A DNA stretch of 64,000 nt from Shewanella piezotolerans WP3 (GCF_000014885.1 NC_011566.1:1054001-1118000); one strand, 5' to 3'. Counted from the first letter of the stretch, positions 18,415 through 27,565 are shown. The notes: generated by a model from the sequence alone, not told the origin. Numbers and translations: made by a program.

Positions 18415-18544
18415 TCTTAGCTATTCCCGTAGCCAAATTAACCCAAAATTAAGTGTTACTAATTAAACTACGCGATCCTTGAATATTCAGGGATAATAAT
18501 TGCTCTTTTTAAAATGGTTTCAAATGAGTTTGAGGATTTAGTCC

Positions 18545-19378
18545 GTGCTAGCCAATGTTTCTGCTTTACAGTCAAAGTTAAAATTAATTGATAACAGCAA
18601 AGTTTTTCAAGGCTTTGTCATTTTTGTTATTATTGTCTCCGCTTTATCGATAGGAGCGCATACCTACCACCTACCTACCTGGATGGAAAAAAGCCTAGTA
18701 CTCCTTGACCTTGGCATCACAGTATTTTTTGCTATTGAAATTGTTATTCGATTTCTTGCAAGCGATGGCCCGAAACGTTTCTTTAGTAATGGTTGGAATA
18801 TTTTTGACACCATCATAGTGATTGGTAGCTTAATCCCCGCGGGCGGCTCGGCAATCCTGCTGGCAAGGTTGCTGCGTATCTTCAGAGTATTGCGTCTAGT
18901 ATCAATGATCCCAGAGTTAAGGATGTTGGTTAACGCGCTACTAAAAGCGATCCCAAGAATGGGGTATATCGCACTGTTAATGTTTGTAATCTTTTATATT
19001 TACGGCGCTATTGGTAGCATGCTTTTTGCAAATATTAATGATTTTCTATGGGGCGATGTCTCTGTGGCGATGTTAACGCTATTTAGGGTATCAACCTTTG
19101 AGTCATGGACCTCGGTAATGTACGAAACCATGGCGGTATACCCTCTAAGCTGGCTCTATTATTTGAGCTTCATTTTCCTGACGGCTTTTGTATTTCTAAA
19201 CATGATGGTCGGTGCAGTGCTTGATGTAATGACTCAGGAAACGGCAGCAATGCGGGCTGAAGATGAAGCCAAAGTAGATATCCCTGCAAGCGATAAACCC
19301 GCAAGTGCCGCCGATGTGGCAGAGCTGAAACAGCAGATAGAAGAGTTGAAAGGTTTATTGTTACAAAAAGCGGGATAA
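18545..19378 (+). CDS. Bacterial voltage-gated sodium channel homologue (NaChBac/NavAb type)
   Basis: This 277-residue single-domain six-helix channel subunit is expected to form a tetramer in the inner membrane. S1 to S3 fall around residues 20-90. S4 carries regularly spaced arginines (LLARLLRIFRVLRLVSM), the voltage sensor. The pore loop reads LFRVSTFESWTSVMYE, giving filter TFESWT versus the TLESW of known BacNav channels, so the selectivity glutamate is kept. S6 (FVFLNMMVGAVLDVM) has the conserved asparagine. A C-terminal heptad-rich helix (VAELKQQIEELKGLLLQ) fits the coiled-coil assembly tail. The start is GTG 18545 with GAGG upstream; an in-frame stop at 18539 excludes an earlier start. 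Confidence 0.9.
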   Translation: MLANVSALQSKLKLIDNSKVFQGFVIFVIIVSALSIGAHTYHLPTWMEKSLVLLDLGITVFFAIEIVIRFLASDGPKRFFSNGWNIFDTIIVIGSLIPAGGSAILLARLLRIFRVLRLVSMIPELRMLVNALLKAIPRMGYIALLMFVIFYIYGAIGSMLFANINDFLWGDVSVAMLTLFRVSTFESWTSVMYETMAVYPLSWLYYLSFIFLTAFVFLNMMVGAVLDVMTQETAAMRAEDEAKVDIPASDKPASAADVAELKQQIEELKGLLLQKAG

Positions 19379-19398
19379 AACGAATGGGATAAATACCA

Positions 19399-19436
19399 TT
19401 CATATTTTTTCATATTGTTGGTTTATTGGTTCATAT
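19399..19436 (+). promoter_or_regulatory. Three phased tor boxes (TorR-binding sites) upstream of torF
   Basis: TTCATAT occurs at 19399, 19409 and 19430, that is 10 and 21 bp apart, on one face of the helix. The third copy reads TGGTTCATAT, close to the E. coli tor box CTGTTCATAT. The last box lies where a -35 region would be relative to a TATTAA at about 19451, so activation by direct contact with RNA polymerase is plausible. The torR gene lies 1.2 kb downstream. Confidence 0.75.
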
Positions 19437-19494
19437 CTACTGCCAAAGTTATTAATAACTTGGGAGTAACATTTGTCTCAAATAACACAATGGG

Positions 19495-20241
19495 ATGATG
19501 AATATGAAAACTGCACACGCTTTGATGCTTGCAAGCTTAACGGCGACCTCGATGGGCACTGCTATGGCGGCCGATAACAATGAGCTATTCGGTGGCCAGC
19601 TAAGTGGTAACGTTAAGTTTGCCACTGACTACGTTTTTCGTGGTGAGTCTGAAACAATGGATGGCGATGTCCCTGTAGTTCAGGGTACGTTGGGTTGGGG
19701 TAACGATGATGGATGGTATACCGGCGTTTTTGCATCAAACATTAAGTTTGCTGATCCTAACCTTGAGATAGTTACTGCTCCCTACATTGGAAAAGCGGGC
19801 AGCTTTGGTGATAGCGGTGTGACATATGATGTGATGGTGTTTTCATATCTTTACCCAGGCGCTTCTTACTCAAACTACACTGAGCTATGGATTAAAGTCG
19901 GTAAACAGTTTGGTCAGGCGAACGTCACATTAGAAGTGACGCCGACTATTGATGACTGGTTTGGCGTAGAGGGTTGGCAGGGCGTTAACTATGCGGTTCA
20001 CCCAAGCTACGACTTTAACAACGGTATTAAGGTGTCGGGGTCATTTGGTTACCAAGATCTTGACGGTGAAGGCGCTGAAGGTTGGACGCATTGGAACCTA
20101 GGTGTTGCAGCGAGCTATGTGGGCTTAGATTTTGACTTGCGTTACCATGGCAGTTCAGTTGATGAGTCTCATCTAGTGTATGGCACGCAAACAGAGATCT
20201 TTGATGACCGTGTGGTCTTCGGTTTAAGTAAGAGTTTTTAA
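19495..20241 (+). CDS. torF: TorF-family outer-membrane protein (TIGR02001 putative porin)
   Basis: This 248-residue beta-barrel-type protein has a signal peptide ending AMA-ADNNELFGG. It shows the family start GNVKFATDYVFRGESETMDG and terminates in phenylalanine (VFGLSKSF), an outer-membrane barrel signature. The family is named after torF of Shewanella, a TorR-regulated gene; its exact transport role is unproven. Three tor-box-like sites lie upstream and torR is the next gene on this strand, supporting the name. Translation may start at ATG 19495 or at ATG 19504. A strong terminator follows. Confidence 0.85.
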   Translation: MMNMKTAHALMLASLTATSMGTAMAADNNELFGGQLSGNVKFATDYVFRGESETMDGDVPVVQGTLGWGNDDGWYTGVFASNIKFADPNLEIVTAPYIGKAGSFGDSGVTYDVMVFSYLYPGASYSNYTELWIKVGKQFGQANVTLEVTPTIDDWFGVEGWQGVNYAVHPSYDFNNGIKVSGSFGYQDLDGEGAEGWTHWNLGVAASYVGLDFDLRYHGSSVDESHLVYGTQTEIFDDRVVFGLSKSF

Positions 20242-20256
20242 TCTATACCCTTAATA

Positions 20257-20285
20257 AAAGCCGGCTTAATCAAGTCGGCTTTTTT
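20257..20285 (+). terminator. Rho-independent terminator after torF
   Basis: AAAGCCGGCTT and AAGTCGGCTTT pair in a stem with one G-T mismatch, followed directly by a T run, 16 bp after the torF stop. Confidence 0.85.
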
Positions 20286-20598
20286 ATCATGAGTAACCTA
20301 AGCTGGAAGCAACGCTGGAATATTAGTCCGTAGTGGATCAGGTTGAGAGTTCAGGATGTGTATTCGCAGCCAAATTATGTCGATACCTGCCCCCGTTGGT
20401 TGGGTTTAAAAATGATTCCCCCTCGGTGACAGAGCTCGACAATAAGCCCGCTATTGTGCGACGGTATAAGCCTTGTCTAAATCTCTGTTAATTGCCACTG
20501 AAAACAGGCATCTTGAGGTCGAACAGGTATATAATGTGGCGTTAATACGGTGAAGCAAAATACCTGAACGTTATAGAAACGTATGGTAGAGGTGATAT
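20286..20598. other. Intergenic region between torF and torR
   Basis: About 310 bp without a gene. No TTCATAT tor box, MITE terminus or convincing palindrome was found. A TATAAT at about 20530 could be the -10 element of the torR promoter. Confidence 0.3.
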
Positions 20599-21309
20599 AT
20601 GGGCTATAGGGTGCTGGTTGTTGATGACGAAGCCGTCATTAGAGCTAGATTGAAAGGCTATTTTGAGAAAGAGGGCTATCAAGTCGTCGAAGCTCAAGAT
20701 GGCGAGCAGATGTGGTATGAGTTTGAGCGGCAACACATCGACTTGGTCATGCTCGATATTAATCTACCTGGTACAGATGGGTTAAGCCTTGCCCGCGAAC
20801 TGCGAAGCCGAGGTGATGTAGGGATCATCTTAGTTACCGGCCGTGATGAGACTATCGATAAAATCGTAGGTTTAGAGATGGGGGCCGATGATTATGTTAC
20901 TAAACCATTCGAGCTAAGGGAGTTGTTAGTTAGGGTTAAAAATCTACTTTGGCGTATATCTTTAGTGCAAAGAGCAAAAGATGAAGGCGCAGTGAAAGTC
21001 GACCCAAATGACAACATTATTGCTTTTAACGACTACACATTAGAACTGAATAGCCGTCAATTAAGCTGTAATGGTGAGCTCATCAAGCTGACTAAAGCTG
21101 AATTTGAACTGCTTACCGCTTTTTCACTGCATCCGCAACAAGTGCTCTCACGTGACCGACTTATGCAGCAAACCAGCCACCGCAATCAAGATGTAAACGA
21201 CAGAACCATCGATGTCATCATCAGGCGATTACGTAATAAACTGTCTGCTGAGCTATTTGTCACTGTGCATGGCGAAGGCTATCTGTTTGCTGCAAAAGTG
21301 AAAGACTAA
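20599..21309 (+). CDS. torR: TMAO response regulator TorR (OmpR/PhoB family)
   Basis: This 236-residue regulator has a receiver domain (VLVVDDEAVIRARLKGYF; phospho-acceptor in VMLDINLPGTDG; lysine in YVTKPFELRELL) and a C-terminal winged helix (LTKAEFELLTAFSLHPQQVL; NDRTIDVIIRRLRNKL). Sequence and the torT and torS neighbours identify it as TorR, which activates trimethylamine N-oxide respiration genes. It is convergent with torT, whose stop lies 42 bp beyond. Candidate TorR targets are seen only upstream of torF in this window; torCAD is not present here. Confidence 0.92.
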   Translation: MGYRVLVVDDEAVIRARLKGYFEKEGYQVVEAQDGEQMWYEFERQHIDLVMLDINLPGTDGLSLARELRSRGDVGIILVTGRDETIDKIVGLEMGADDYVTKPFELRELLVRVKNLLWRISLVQRAKDEGAVKVDPNDNIIAFNDYTLELNSRQLSCNGELIKLTKAEFELLTAFSLHPQQVLSRDRLMQQTSHRNQDVNDRTIDVIIRRLRNKLSAELFVTVHGEGYLFAAKVKD

Positions 21310-21351
21310 GCAGGTGCCTTTGTTGTCTATGTTCGCTTTATTAGCTGTGAG

Positions 21352-22424
21352 TTAGTCAGTATTGTTAACGCGATAGATAGGGTAGTAATCCGCCGGCGCT
21401 AAGCTGGTTTTTAAAACTTGTTTATTTATACTACCAATACTTTGGCTCTGAATTTTTGGGCCAATATCGCCAAACGCTAATGCGCCTTGAAGCTCCTTTA
21501 CTGCCACATCAATGGCGAGCATACCTTGTACGACGACTAAGTCATCATTACTAAACTCAACCCGCTGGCGATAGATACCACGAAGGATAGCAGGTGACAA
21601 ATAACTGCTAACCAGTTTGATATCATCTTCAAGTTGAAGCTGCCTTAAAATGGCAACACCGGCCTCAATGGCCACCGCACTGCCTAGAATATATTGTGGC
21701 GTTTGGCTGCTTAAGAGACTCTCAATTTCATCGCGATACAAATTACGATTGTTGTCAGCGTGACGCACGGCTGATATCGTCACTTGGCTATTGACCAGTG
21801 CAGCCGTTAACCCTTGCTCAACTAAACCACTTCCGCCTTGTTTATCGGGGCCAGCTAACAGTGCAACTTGGGTTGGCTGCGAGGTTTGCTTACGTATATA
21901 TTGACCTGCTTGAAAGCCCATCTGGTACCAATTTACCCCAATCCGAGTGTTAACTTGTTTGCTATCTAAACGGTTAACTAAGGCAATAATGGGTTTGTTG
22001 AGAGGTGGTTTGTAGAAATCGAGTATATCTGGGCGAACAGCGCCAAGTAAGATTGCATCGTAGTTGTGTTTCATGCAGCTATCGAGCTGACTCAATTGTT
22101 TGTCGAGACCGTAGTATCCGCCGGCTTCAAATACTGCCAATGCAGATTCAGCTTTTTTGCTTGCTCGACTAAACCATAGTTGATACCGGTCCAATAGCTG
22201 TCTTTTAAGTGCGGCATGAGCACGCAAATTCGCCAGTCTTTTTTGGCTTTATTGAGTGGAGTATACTGAATGGGTGTTGATTGCTGAATGGTTTGATCAA
22301 AGGGCTGCCGCTGTTCAAGCGACCAGCTAGGTACGGTTACAGCTGCATTTAAGAATGGACTGGCGAGTGATAGCGCAAGTAGTAAACTTTTCCATTGCAG
22401 TAAAGCTTTCGCCATAGTTAACAT
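21352..22424 (-). pseudogene. torT: TMAO-sensing periplasmic protein TorT, frameshifted
   Basis: TorT binds trimethylamine N-oxide in the periplasm and signals through TorS. The first part (22424 to about 22135) encodes a signal peptide and KDWRICVLMPHLKDSYWTG, matching TorT. The remainder (to 21352) encodes EAGGYYGLDKQLSQLDSC through the family end, in a different frame. The two frames join near 22131-22136, where a single missing base (CAGTATTTG instead of an expected CAGGTATTTG) explains the break. Everything else is intact and of normal length, about 356 residues after repair. It is divergent from torS with only 30 bp between starts. A recent mutation or a sequence error are both possible. 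Confidence 0.85.
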
Positions 22425-22454
22425 ACCTTTGTTTCGTGCTAATGTTAGATACTA

Positions 22455-25400
22455 ATGTTAGATATTGTAACAGCATACCGTAGAAGAGTGAGTCCTTTGT
22501 CATTATCCTTATTGCCGCGGCCTAGATTATCTTTATCAAGAAAGAGCTTAATTGGACGCTTAATGCTGGCCTTCAGTCTATTAGCGCTGTTGTTATTGTT
22601 ATTAGTCTCTCTTGGAAGTTTAAGTCTGCACTGGGTACAACAGGCTGATAAGTATCTCTACGACAGAGCGCTGCCAGCATCTGAGGCCGCTCGCCAGTTG
22701 GTGTTATCAAGTAACGCCCTAGCCGAAAACGCTAAGTTGTTGGGCCAGTCTGAGCAAGAGTCGCAGCGGCAATTAATCGGACGGAAATTGTCAATTAACA
22801 GCGCGGCTATGCTAAATGCAATTAAAGTACTTAAAGCCCTCAATGTGAACTTTGATCTAAGCCTTGAGCAAAGCGCATCGGACATCATTAGCGATCTATC
22901 CTTGCTTGGGGAACAAGTTGGTCAGCGCATTTTGGCTGGCTACCAATTGCAGTTACAAGGTAAAGCGCTGGTGGGGGCTTCAAATCAAAGTACTGAGTTA
23001 TTGTTAGCGGAGCTTGCGATTGTCGATTCCGGTATTTTGTCTAAACTTAGTTTAGCTTACCCGCAAGCGGTGGGCACAGAGCAAACTTCTAAGTTACTTG
23101 ATAGCTTGATAGAGCAAGATGTTGATATACAAGAACGACTGAATCGAGCACTGAAAATAGTGCATAACATTGCTTTAATGGGACAAGTATTTCAATCACC
23201 TGAACTGGACAGCACGGTATTTAATTCGTTAGCCAAAAATGACAGTCAGCTAACCCAGCTCGGGGTGTCATTGAGTGGCTTAAATGATCCATCATCAGAT
23301 GCTGGTGTACGCTATTTTGCGTCGTTAACACGGCTATCAACAATTATTCGCGATCCTGTTCGAGCAAAGGCATTTGCAAAGCAGGTCACTATTTTGCAGA
23401 CCTTGCCGCAAAGTATCTTACTGCAAAAGCATCACACTCAGTTAAACCAAATCCAAGAGTTACAGCTGCAGGCACTCACCGATAAACTGGATGCATTAAA
23501 TAGTGCTGTAGATAGCGCCATGAGGACACAACGTATAGAGGCTGATAATGCCAGAAGCGATTACCTTAACCAATTGAGCTGGTCGAAAGTGAGCCTGTTA
23601 CTTACAGGGTTACTCATGTTGTTAGTGATAGCGTTCGTTATTTATAAAGTGATCTATCAGGGCATTGCGCTCAAGCTCAATGCCGCCACCAATGCATTAG
23701 CGCAGTTAAGTCTGGGTAACACTGCGGTGACTATTGATACCCAAGGCGATGATGAATTAGCCGCGATGGCGAGTGCGATTAAAGCATTTAAACAAAAGAC
23801 CGAACATAACCTTAAATTGCAAGCTGAACTGCGTGATACTGCTGAAGAGTTATATGAGCATAAGCAAGCCTTGGAAGCGAAAGTTGAGGCGCGAACATTA
23901 GAGTTGGCTGAAGCTAATATTCAGTTAGACAAAGAAGCGAAAGGGCATGTGTTAGCCCGAGACATGGCAGAGCAAGCTAGTCAGGCTAAATCACTGTTTT
24001 TAGCCACCATGAGTCATGAGATCCGCACCCCGCTTAACGGTTTACTGGGCACTTTAACATTGCTTGGGCATTCCAACTTACCACCTGCTCAAAGGCAGAT
24101 GCTGGCTCTGTCGCAATACAGTGGAACATTGCTGCAAACGGTGCTCAACGACATTTTAGATTTCTCTCGACTTGAACAGAGCAAATTGGCGAACGAGCCA
24201 AGGGCGGTAGACTTAGCTCAACTGCTCGATGAAGTCGCGGCGATCATGTTGGCTGGAGCTGGGCTTGCCGGCTTAACCTTAGTGGCTAACTATAAGGACT
24301 TACCTAAGTGGGTCTATGTTGACGGTCCCAAATTACGCCAAGTCTTGTTTAACCTATTGGGAAATGCCATTAAATTTACTCCGGAAGGAAATGTTGAGTT
24401 AAGTGTAACGGTAGCGCGCGATGAGCTGGCATTCAAAGTTCAAGATAGCGGTGTGGGAATTGATGCCAGTGCGATGAAAAAGCTATTTAAGGCTTACAGT
24501 AATGAGCCTGGAAAAGGTCGTGATCGCGGCACAGGGCTTGGCCTTGCTATCAGTAAACAATTGGTTGAGTTAATGAGTTCAGCCCCTGGAAACACAAAGT
24601 CTTTGTGGGTAAAAAGCGAAGTAGGGCAAGGAAGTTGCTTTGGTTTTTCATTACCGTTAACAGTCTGCGCAGGTCCCGATAGGACACTACAACAGCAGGC
24701 TGAACGGGTGAATTCCAAGCAGGTACTCGTGGTAGAAGACAACAAGATCAATGCAATGGTGGCTCAGGGGTTTCTAGCACACTTAGGTCATGACTCTAAG
24801 CTAGCAACTAGCTGCGAAGCGGCGCGGAAGCTCTACACCCAACAAACAGCCACTCAATATGATGCCATCATGCTTGATATCCAGTTAGGTGATGGTTCGG
24901 GAATTAGCTTATTAGAGGAGTTGCAACAGATAAACAAACAAGCAGCTCATACCCCCCCTATCGCAGCATTTACTGCACAGCTACAAGCTGAAGATATGGA
25001 AAACTATCAAGTTAAGGGGTTTGATCAAGTGTTGATGAAACCGTTAGATATGCAGGCGTTGTCAGTTTGGCTTGGCTGCGCTAAAGAACCTGATGTAATA
25101 GCAAATGTTGAGCAAAATCATGCCAGTAAACTAGAACCATGCTCAACAGAGTTGCTTGATGATGAGCAACTTACCCAAGATATGAGCTACTTAGGTAAAG
25201 ATGCTGTCGTAGAATTATTCAACCTTTATCAAGCGTCTAGTCAAACGCATATAACGACTCTTACCAAAGCGCCTGAAGATTTTGAACGAGTATTACATGC
25301 GCTAAAGGGCAGCAGCGCTAGTATGGGGTTGTCGCTGTTGGCGACTAAGTGCCGTGATGTTGAACAATTAAAAATCAGTGCAGACGAGTATCTGCAGTTC

Positions 25401-25475
25401 CAGCATTCAGCACTGTGCGAGTTATGGCGCTCTTCTTTAGATGAATTGTCTAAATGGCTTGATGGTCAGGTATAA
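22455..25475 (+). CDS. torS: TMAO sensor hybrid histidine kinase TorS
   Basis: This 1006-residue tripartite kinase has an N-terminal membrane helix (about residues 36-58), a long periplasmic helical sensor domain, a second membrane helix (LLLTGLLMLLVIAFVIYKVI) and a HAMP-like linker. The transmitter has MSHEIRTPLNGLLG, NLLGNAIKFT and GTGLGLAISKQL. The receiver has VLVVEDNKINA and IMLDIQLGDG, and the Hpt domain has HALKGSSASMG. This His-Asp-His order is the TorS architecture; the phosphate then goes to TorR. It is divergent from torT, the co-sensor. The exact start is uncertain because several methionines and a basic leader precede the first helix. Confidence 0.93.
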   Translation: MLDIVTAYRRRVSPLSLSLLPRPRLSLSRKSLIGRLMLAFSLLALLLLLLVSLGSLSLHWVQQADKYLYDRALPASEAARQLVLSSNALAENAKLLGQSEQESQRQLIGRKLSINSAAMLNAIKVLKALNVNFDLSLEQSASDIISDLSLLGEQVGQRILAGYQLQLQGKALVGASNQSTELLLAELAIVDSGILSKLSLAYPQAVGTEQTSKLLDSLIEQDVDIQERLNRALKIVHNIALMGQVFQSPELDSTVFNSLAKNDSQLTQLGVSLSGLNDPSSDAGVRYFASLTRLSTIIRDPVRAKAFAKQVTILQTLPQSILLQKHHTQLNQIQELQLQALTDKLDALNSAVDSAMRTQRIEADNARSDYLNQLSWSKVSLLLTGLLMLLVIAFVIYKVIYQGIALKLNAATNALAQLSLGNTAVTIDTQGDDELAAMASAIKAFKQKTEHNLKLQAELRDTAEELYEHKQALEAKVEARTLELAEANIQLDKEAKGHVLARDMAEQASQAKSLFLATMSHEIRTPLNGLLGTLTLLGHSNLPPAQRQMLALSQYSGTLLQTVLNDILDFSRLEQSKLANEPRAVDLAQLLDEVAAIMLAGAGLAGLTLVANYKDLPKWVYVDGPKLRQVLFNLLGNAIKFTPEGNVELSVTVARDELAFKVQDSGVGIDASAMKKLFKAYSNEPGKGRDRGTGLGLAISKQLVELMSSAPGNTKSLWVKSEVGQGSCFGFSLPLTVCAGPDRTLQQQAERVNSKQVLVVEDNKINAMVAQGFLAHLGHDSKLATSCEAARKLYTQQTATQYDAIMLDIQLGDGSGISLLEELQQINKQAAHTPPIAAFTAQLQAEDMENYQVKGFDQVLMKPLDMQALSVWLGCAKEPDVIANVEQNHASKLEPCSTELLDDEQLTQDMSYLGKDAVVELFNLYQASSQTHITTLTKAPEDFERVLHALKGSSASMGLSLLATKCRDVEQLKISADEYLQFQHSALCELWRSSLDELSKWLDGQV

Positions 25476-25507
25476 CGTAGCGTTGTAGCAAGCTAAGTTA
25501 ACAATAT

Positions 25508-25536
25508 CCCATAAGCGAGTCTCGTCGGCTTATGGG
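25508..25536. terminator. Hairpin between convergent torS and a small lipoprotein gene
   Basis: CCCATAAGC and GCTTATGGG form a 9-bp perfect stem with an 11-base loop, 33 bp after torS and 17 bp after the opposing gene. There is no strong T run, so it may act weakly in either direction. Confidence 0.45.
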
Positions 25537-25553
25537 GTACAGTTCTAGTTAGC

Positions 25554-25865
25554 TTAAATTGCCCCTTTGCTGGTACTTGCTAAAGCTTCTTCAAAGTTCA
25601 AAGGTTTAGTTTTCAACTTTCTGGTAAGTCTATCAATTCGGTTGCTATAGACTGTTTGACATTCGGCTGAACTATCGAGTTCACGCTTTTTAATTTCATC
25701 GGTAATAGCCCAGGCCCACTCAGGATGATACTTAAATGTTTTATCTGCGAGTTCGGTGCAAAGCTCAAAGTCTTTGAATTTCGCCACTCGTTCATCTGGG
25801 TCACCAAGAAATACGGTGCAAGCCGACAAGCCCAATAATAATGGCAATATAGCGATGATTTTCAC
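25554..25865 (-). CDS. Small hypothetical lipoprotein, 103 aa
   Basis: The product begins MKIIAILPLLLGLSACTVFLG, a signal peptide with lipobox LSAC (Cys16), so it is predicted to be exported and lipidated. The mature part is short, charged and probably helical (VAKFKDFELCTELADKTF; IDRLTRKLKTKPLNFEEAL), with two further cysteines that could form a disulfide. No family was recognised. It is convergent with torS and stands alone. Confidence 0.75.
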   Translation of the reverse strand: MKIIAILPLLLGLSACTVFLGDPDERVAKFKDFELCTELADKTFKYHPEWAWAITDEIKKRELDSSAECQTVYSNRIDRLTRKLKTKPLNFEEALASTSKGAI

Positions 25866-26056
25866 TTGTTTTCCTTTTCAAGTAATTAAAAATAACTATC
25901 AAACTAACTGCTTGATATTTTTTGATATAGATAACTTGTTTTAACTATCGTTACGTATCAATAGATTGCGCTACAAGCTAATGCAAATAGTTATAAGAAA
26001 CAAGCAGTATTAAACATCCCCGTCGGTGTATTGACATAGGTTCTGGATGATGTGAC

Positions 26057-26416
26057 TTAGCTGTAAGGCTCAAAAATCTCATGCACTATACCTGATGGAT
26101 CTTTAAAGGCAGCATATCGGCCCCACTCATTTGCATTGGGTGTTTGATGAATAAATTCTACGTTGTGATTTTTTAGTTCATCGATTTTTTCATCAAGGCT
26201 GCTTACACTAAAAACCAGTGTGGAACTGGCATTGTAGCTGTGTTCATATTGACTAGCAGGTAAGGTTCCTTGAAACACTAATACGCTGTGGTTTCCAGCG
26301 AGCAGCCTAAGGCAAGAGTCAGTTTCAGATATCAACTCAAGTCCTAGTATGTCTAGGTAAAAGGTTTTAGATTGCTGCAGGTTTTGCACGATGAGTAGCG
26401 TTGCTGGATTATTCAT
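26057..26416 (-). CDS. VOC (glyoxalase/bleomycin-resistance) family protein, 119 aa
   Basis: This single vicinal-oxygen-chelate domain starts with PATLLIVQNLQQSKTFYLDI and contains LGLELISETDSCLRLLAG. It ends with WGRYAAFKDPSGIVHEIFEP, the usual VOC close carrying the metal-binding glutamate. The family includes glyoxalases, dioxygenases and antibiotic-binding proteins, and nothing here indicates which. It is monocistronic, with a small zinc-ribbon gene 44 bp upstream on the same strand. Confidence 0.85.
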   Translation of the reverse strand: MNNPATLLIVQNLQQSKTFYLDILGLELISETDSCLRLLAGNHSVLVFQGTLPASQYEHSYNASSTLVFSVSSLDEKIDELKNHNVEFIHQTPNANEWGRYAAFKDPSGIVHEIFEPYS

Positions 26417-26460
26417 ATAAGCTGAGTCTTTGTGTTTTGAGTCGATTAAACTAAGTTTGA

Positions 26461-26673
26461 TTAGTGATGTATCCCGCTGCCATAGAAGGCTTTAGCACAG
26501 GCTTTACAATGTAGTTTTACCGGAAAGGGTTGAATACCCATTAAGGTCAGTAAACACAGGCCTAATGGGTATGACAGCAGGTTAGGGATAAATGAAAAGA
26601 TAATATGTACATTCTCTGAATTGCAGTGTTTACACTGACAAAATAGTTGGTTTTCCTGCTTTCTTCTATACAT
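26461..26673 (-). CDS. Small zinc-ribbon membrane protein, 70 aa
   Basis: Two cysteine pairs (CQCKHC near residue 12 and CKAC near residue 57) flank a hydrophobic stretch IIFSFIPNLLSYPLGLCLLTL that could span the membrane once. The design is a zinc ribbon split by a membrane hairpin, seen in many unnamed small proteins. No function is proposed. It is probably co-transcribed with the VOC gene that follows. Confidence 0.6.
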   Translation of the reverse strand: MYRRKQENQLFCQCKHCNSENVHIIFSFIPNLLSYPLGLCLLTLMGIQPFPVKLHCKACAKAFYGSGIHH

Positions 26674-27271
26674 ACTTATCCCTGTAGTTTGTTGTCTCTA
26701 TTCCGTTGCTCATTGAGTTATAACACGAGTCGCATAACTTGCAATTATCAGCAACGGTGTAATTGAGCGTTTACCGCTCCACATCGCTGACAGTTGCTGG
26801 TTGCATCAAGATCTACCATTAAATGACACTGCTATAATGCCCTAAAATAGTGCCCGAAAGAGGTTAGCTGTTCAACTTATCAACTTGAGTCTATCTGAAA
26901 TATGTTTGAATCTTGTACTAGTTTAAAAAATATCAACTAGAGCTTGATAGGGTTGTTCGTTTTTTAAGCGGTTAATTGTAAGGTAGATTCCTTACTTGAC
27001 GTTGTAACCATCGGCGAAAAAGCGCGGATGTACTCTCTTTTTACATAAATTAAACCTTTACAATATCTCTGACTGCTGTAAAGTACGCCTTGCTCTGGCA
27101 TTCAGAGTTATTAGTGAACCATCAAGTAAAAGTAAGCCTCAGATTACTGCGTTATCGTTGTTATCCATAGTGTTTCCCTTAGCTTCATCGTCACATTTAA
27201 TAATTCAAGCTCTCAGCACATCGCAATTTCGCGATAGATTTATTAATTTTTAATTATATAAGGGACACAAA
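26674..27271 (+). other. Long non-coding leader region upstream of the cold-shock gene
   Basis: Nearly 600 bp without a gene precede the csp start. The layout resembles the long structured 5' UTR of cspA-type genes. TTGACGTTGTAACCAT at 26996-27011 resembles the E. coli cspA cold box and its flank, placing a possible transcript start near 26985 and a leader of about 280 nt. The leftmost part probably holds the promoter of the divergent small zinc-ribbon gene. Confidence 0.4.
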
Positions 27272-27484
27272 ATGTCTAATTCAACTACTGGTATCGTAAA
27301 ATGGTTTAACGAAGACAAAGGTTTTGGCTTCATCACTCAAGACAATGGCGGCGCTGACGTATTCGTACATTTCCGTGCAATCGCTTCAGACGGTTTCAAA
27401 ACTCTTGCTGAAGGCCAAAAAGTTTCTTTCGACCTAGAGCAAGGCCAAAAAGGCCCACAAGCAGCTAACGTAGTTGCTATCTAA
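27272..27484 (+). CDS. Cold-shock protein, CspA family
   Basis: This 70-residue single cold-shock domain carries the RNA-binding motifs KGFGFI (RNP1) and VFVHF (RNP2). It starts with STTGIVKWFNEDKGFGFITQ and ends PQAANVVAI. Such proteins bind single-stranded RNA and DNA and melt RNA structure. The ribosome-binding site is AAGGGA upstream of ATG 27272. A long untranslated leader precedes it and a strong terminator follows, so it is a monocistronic unit that could be post-transcriptionally controlled. Confidence 0.95.
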   Translation: MSNSTTGIVKWFNEDKGFGFITQDNGGADVFVHFRAIASDGFKTLAEGQKVSFDLEQGQKGPQAANVVAI

Positions 27485-27565
27485 GTTGAAAGTTGACTCA
27501 AACAGTCTTAAGACTAGTTGAGTTACTTGAGATAATTAAGCTAGGTTAACCTTACTTGATTATTT

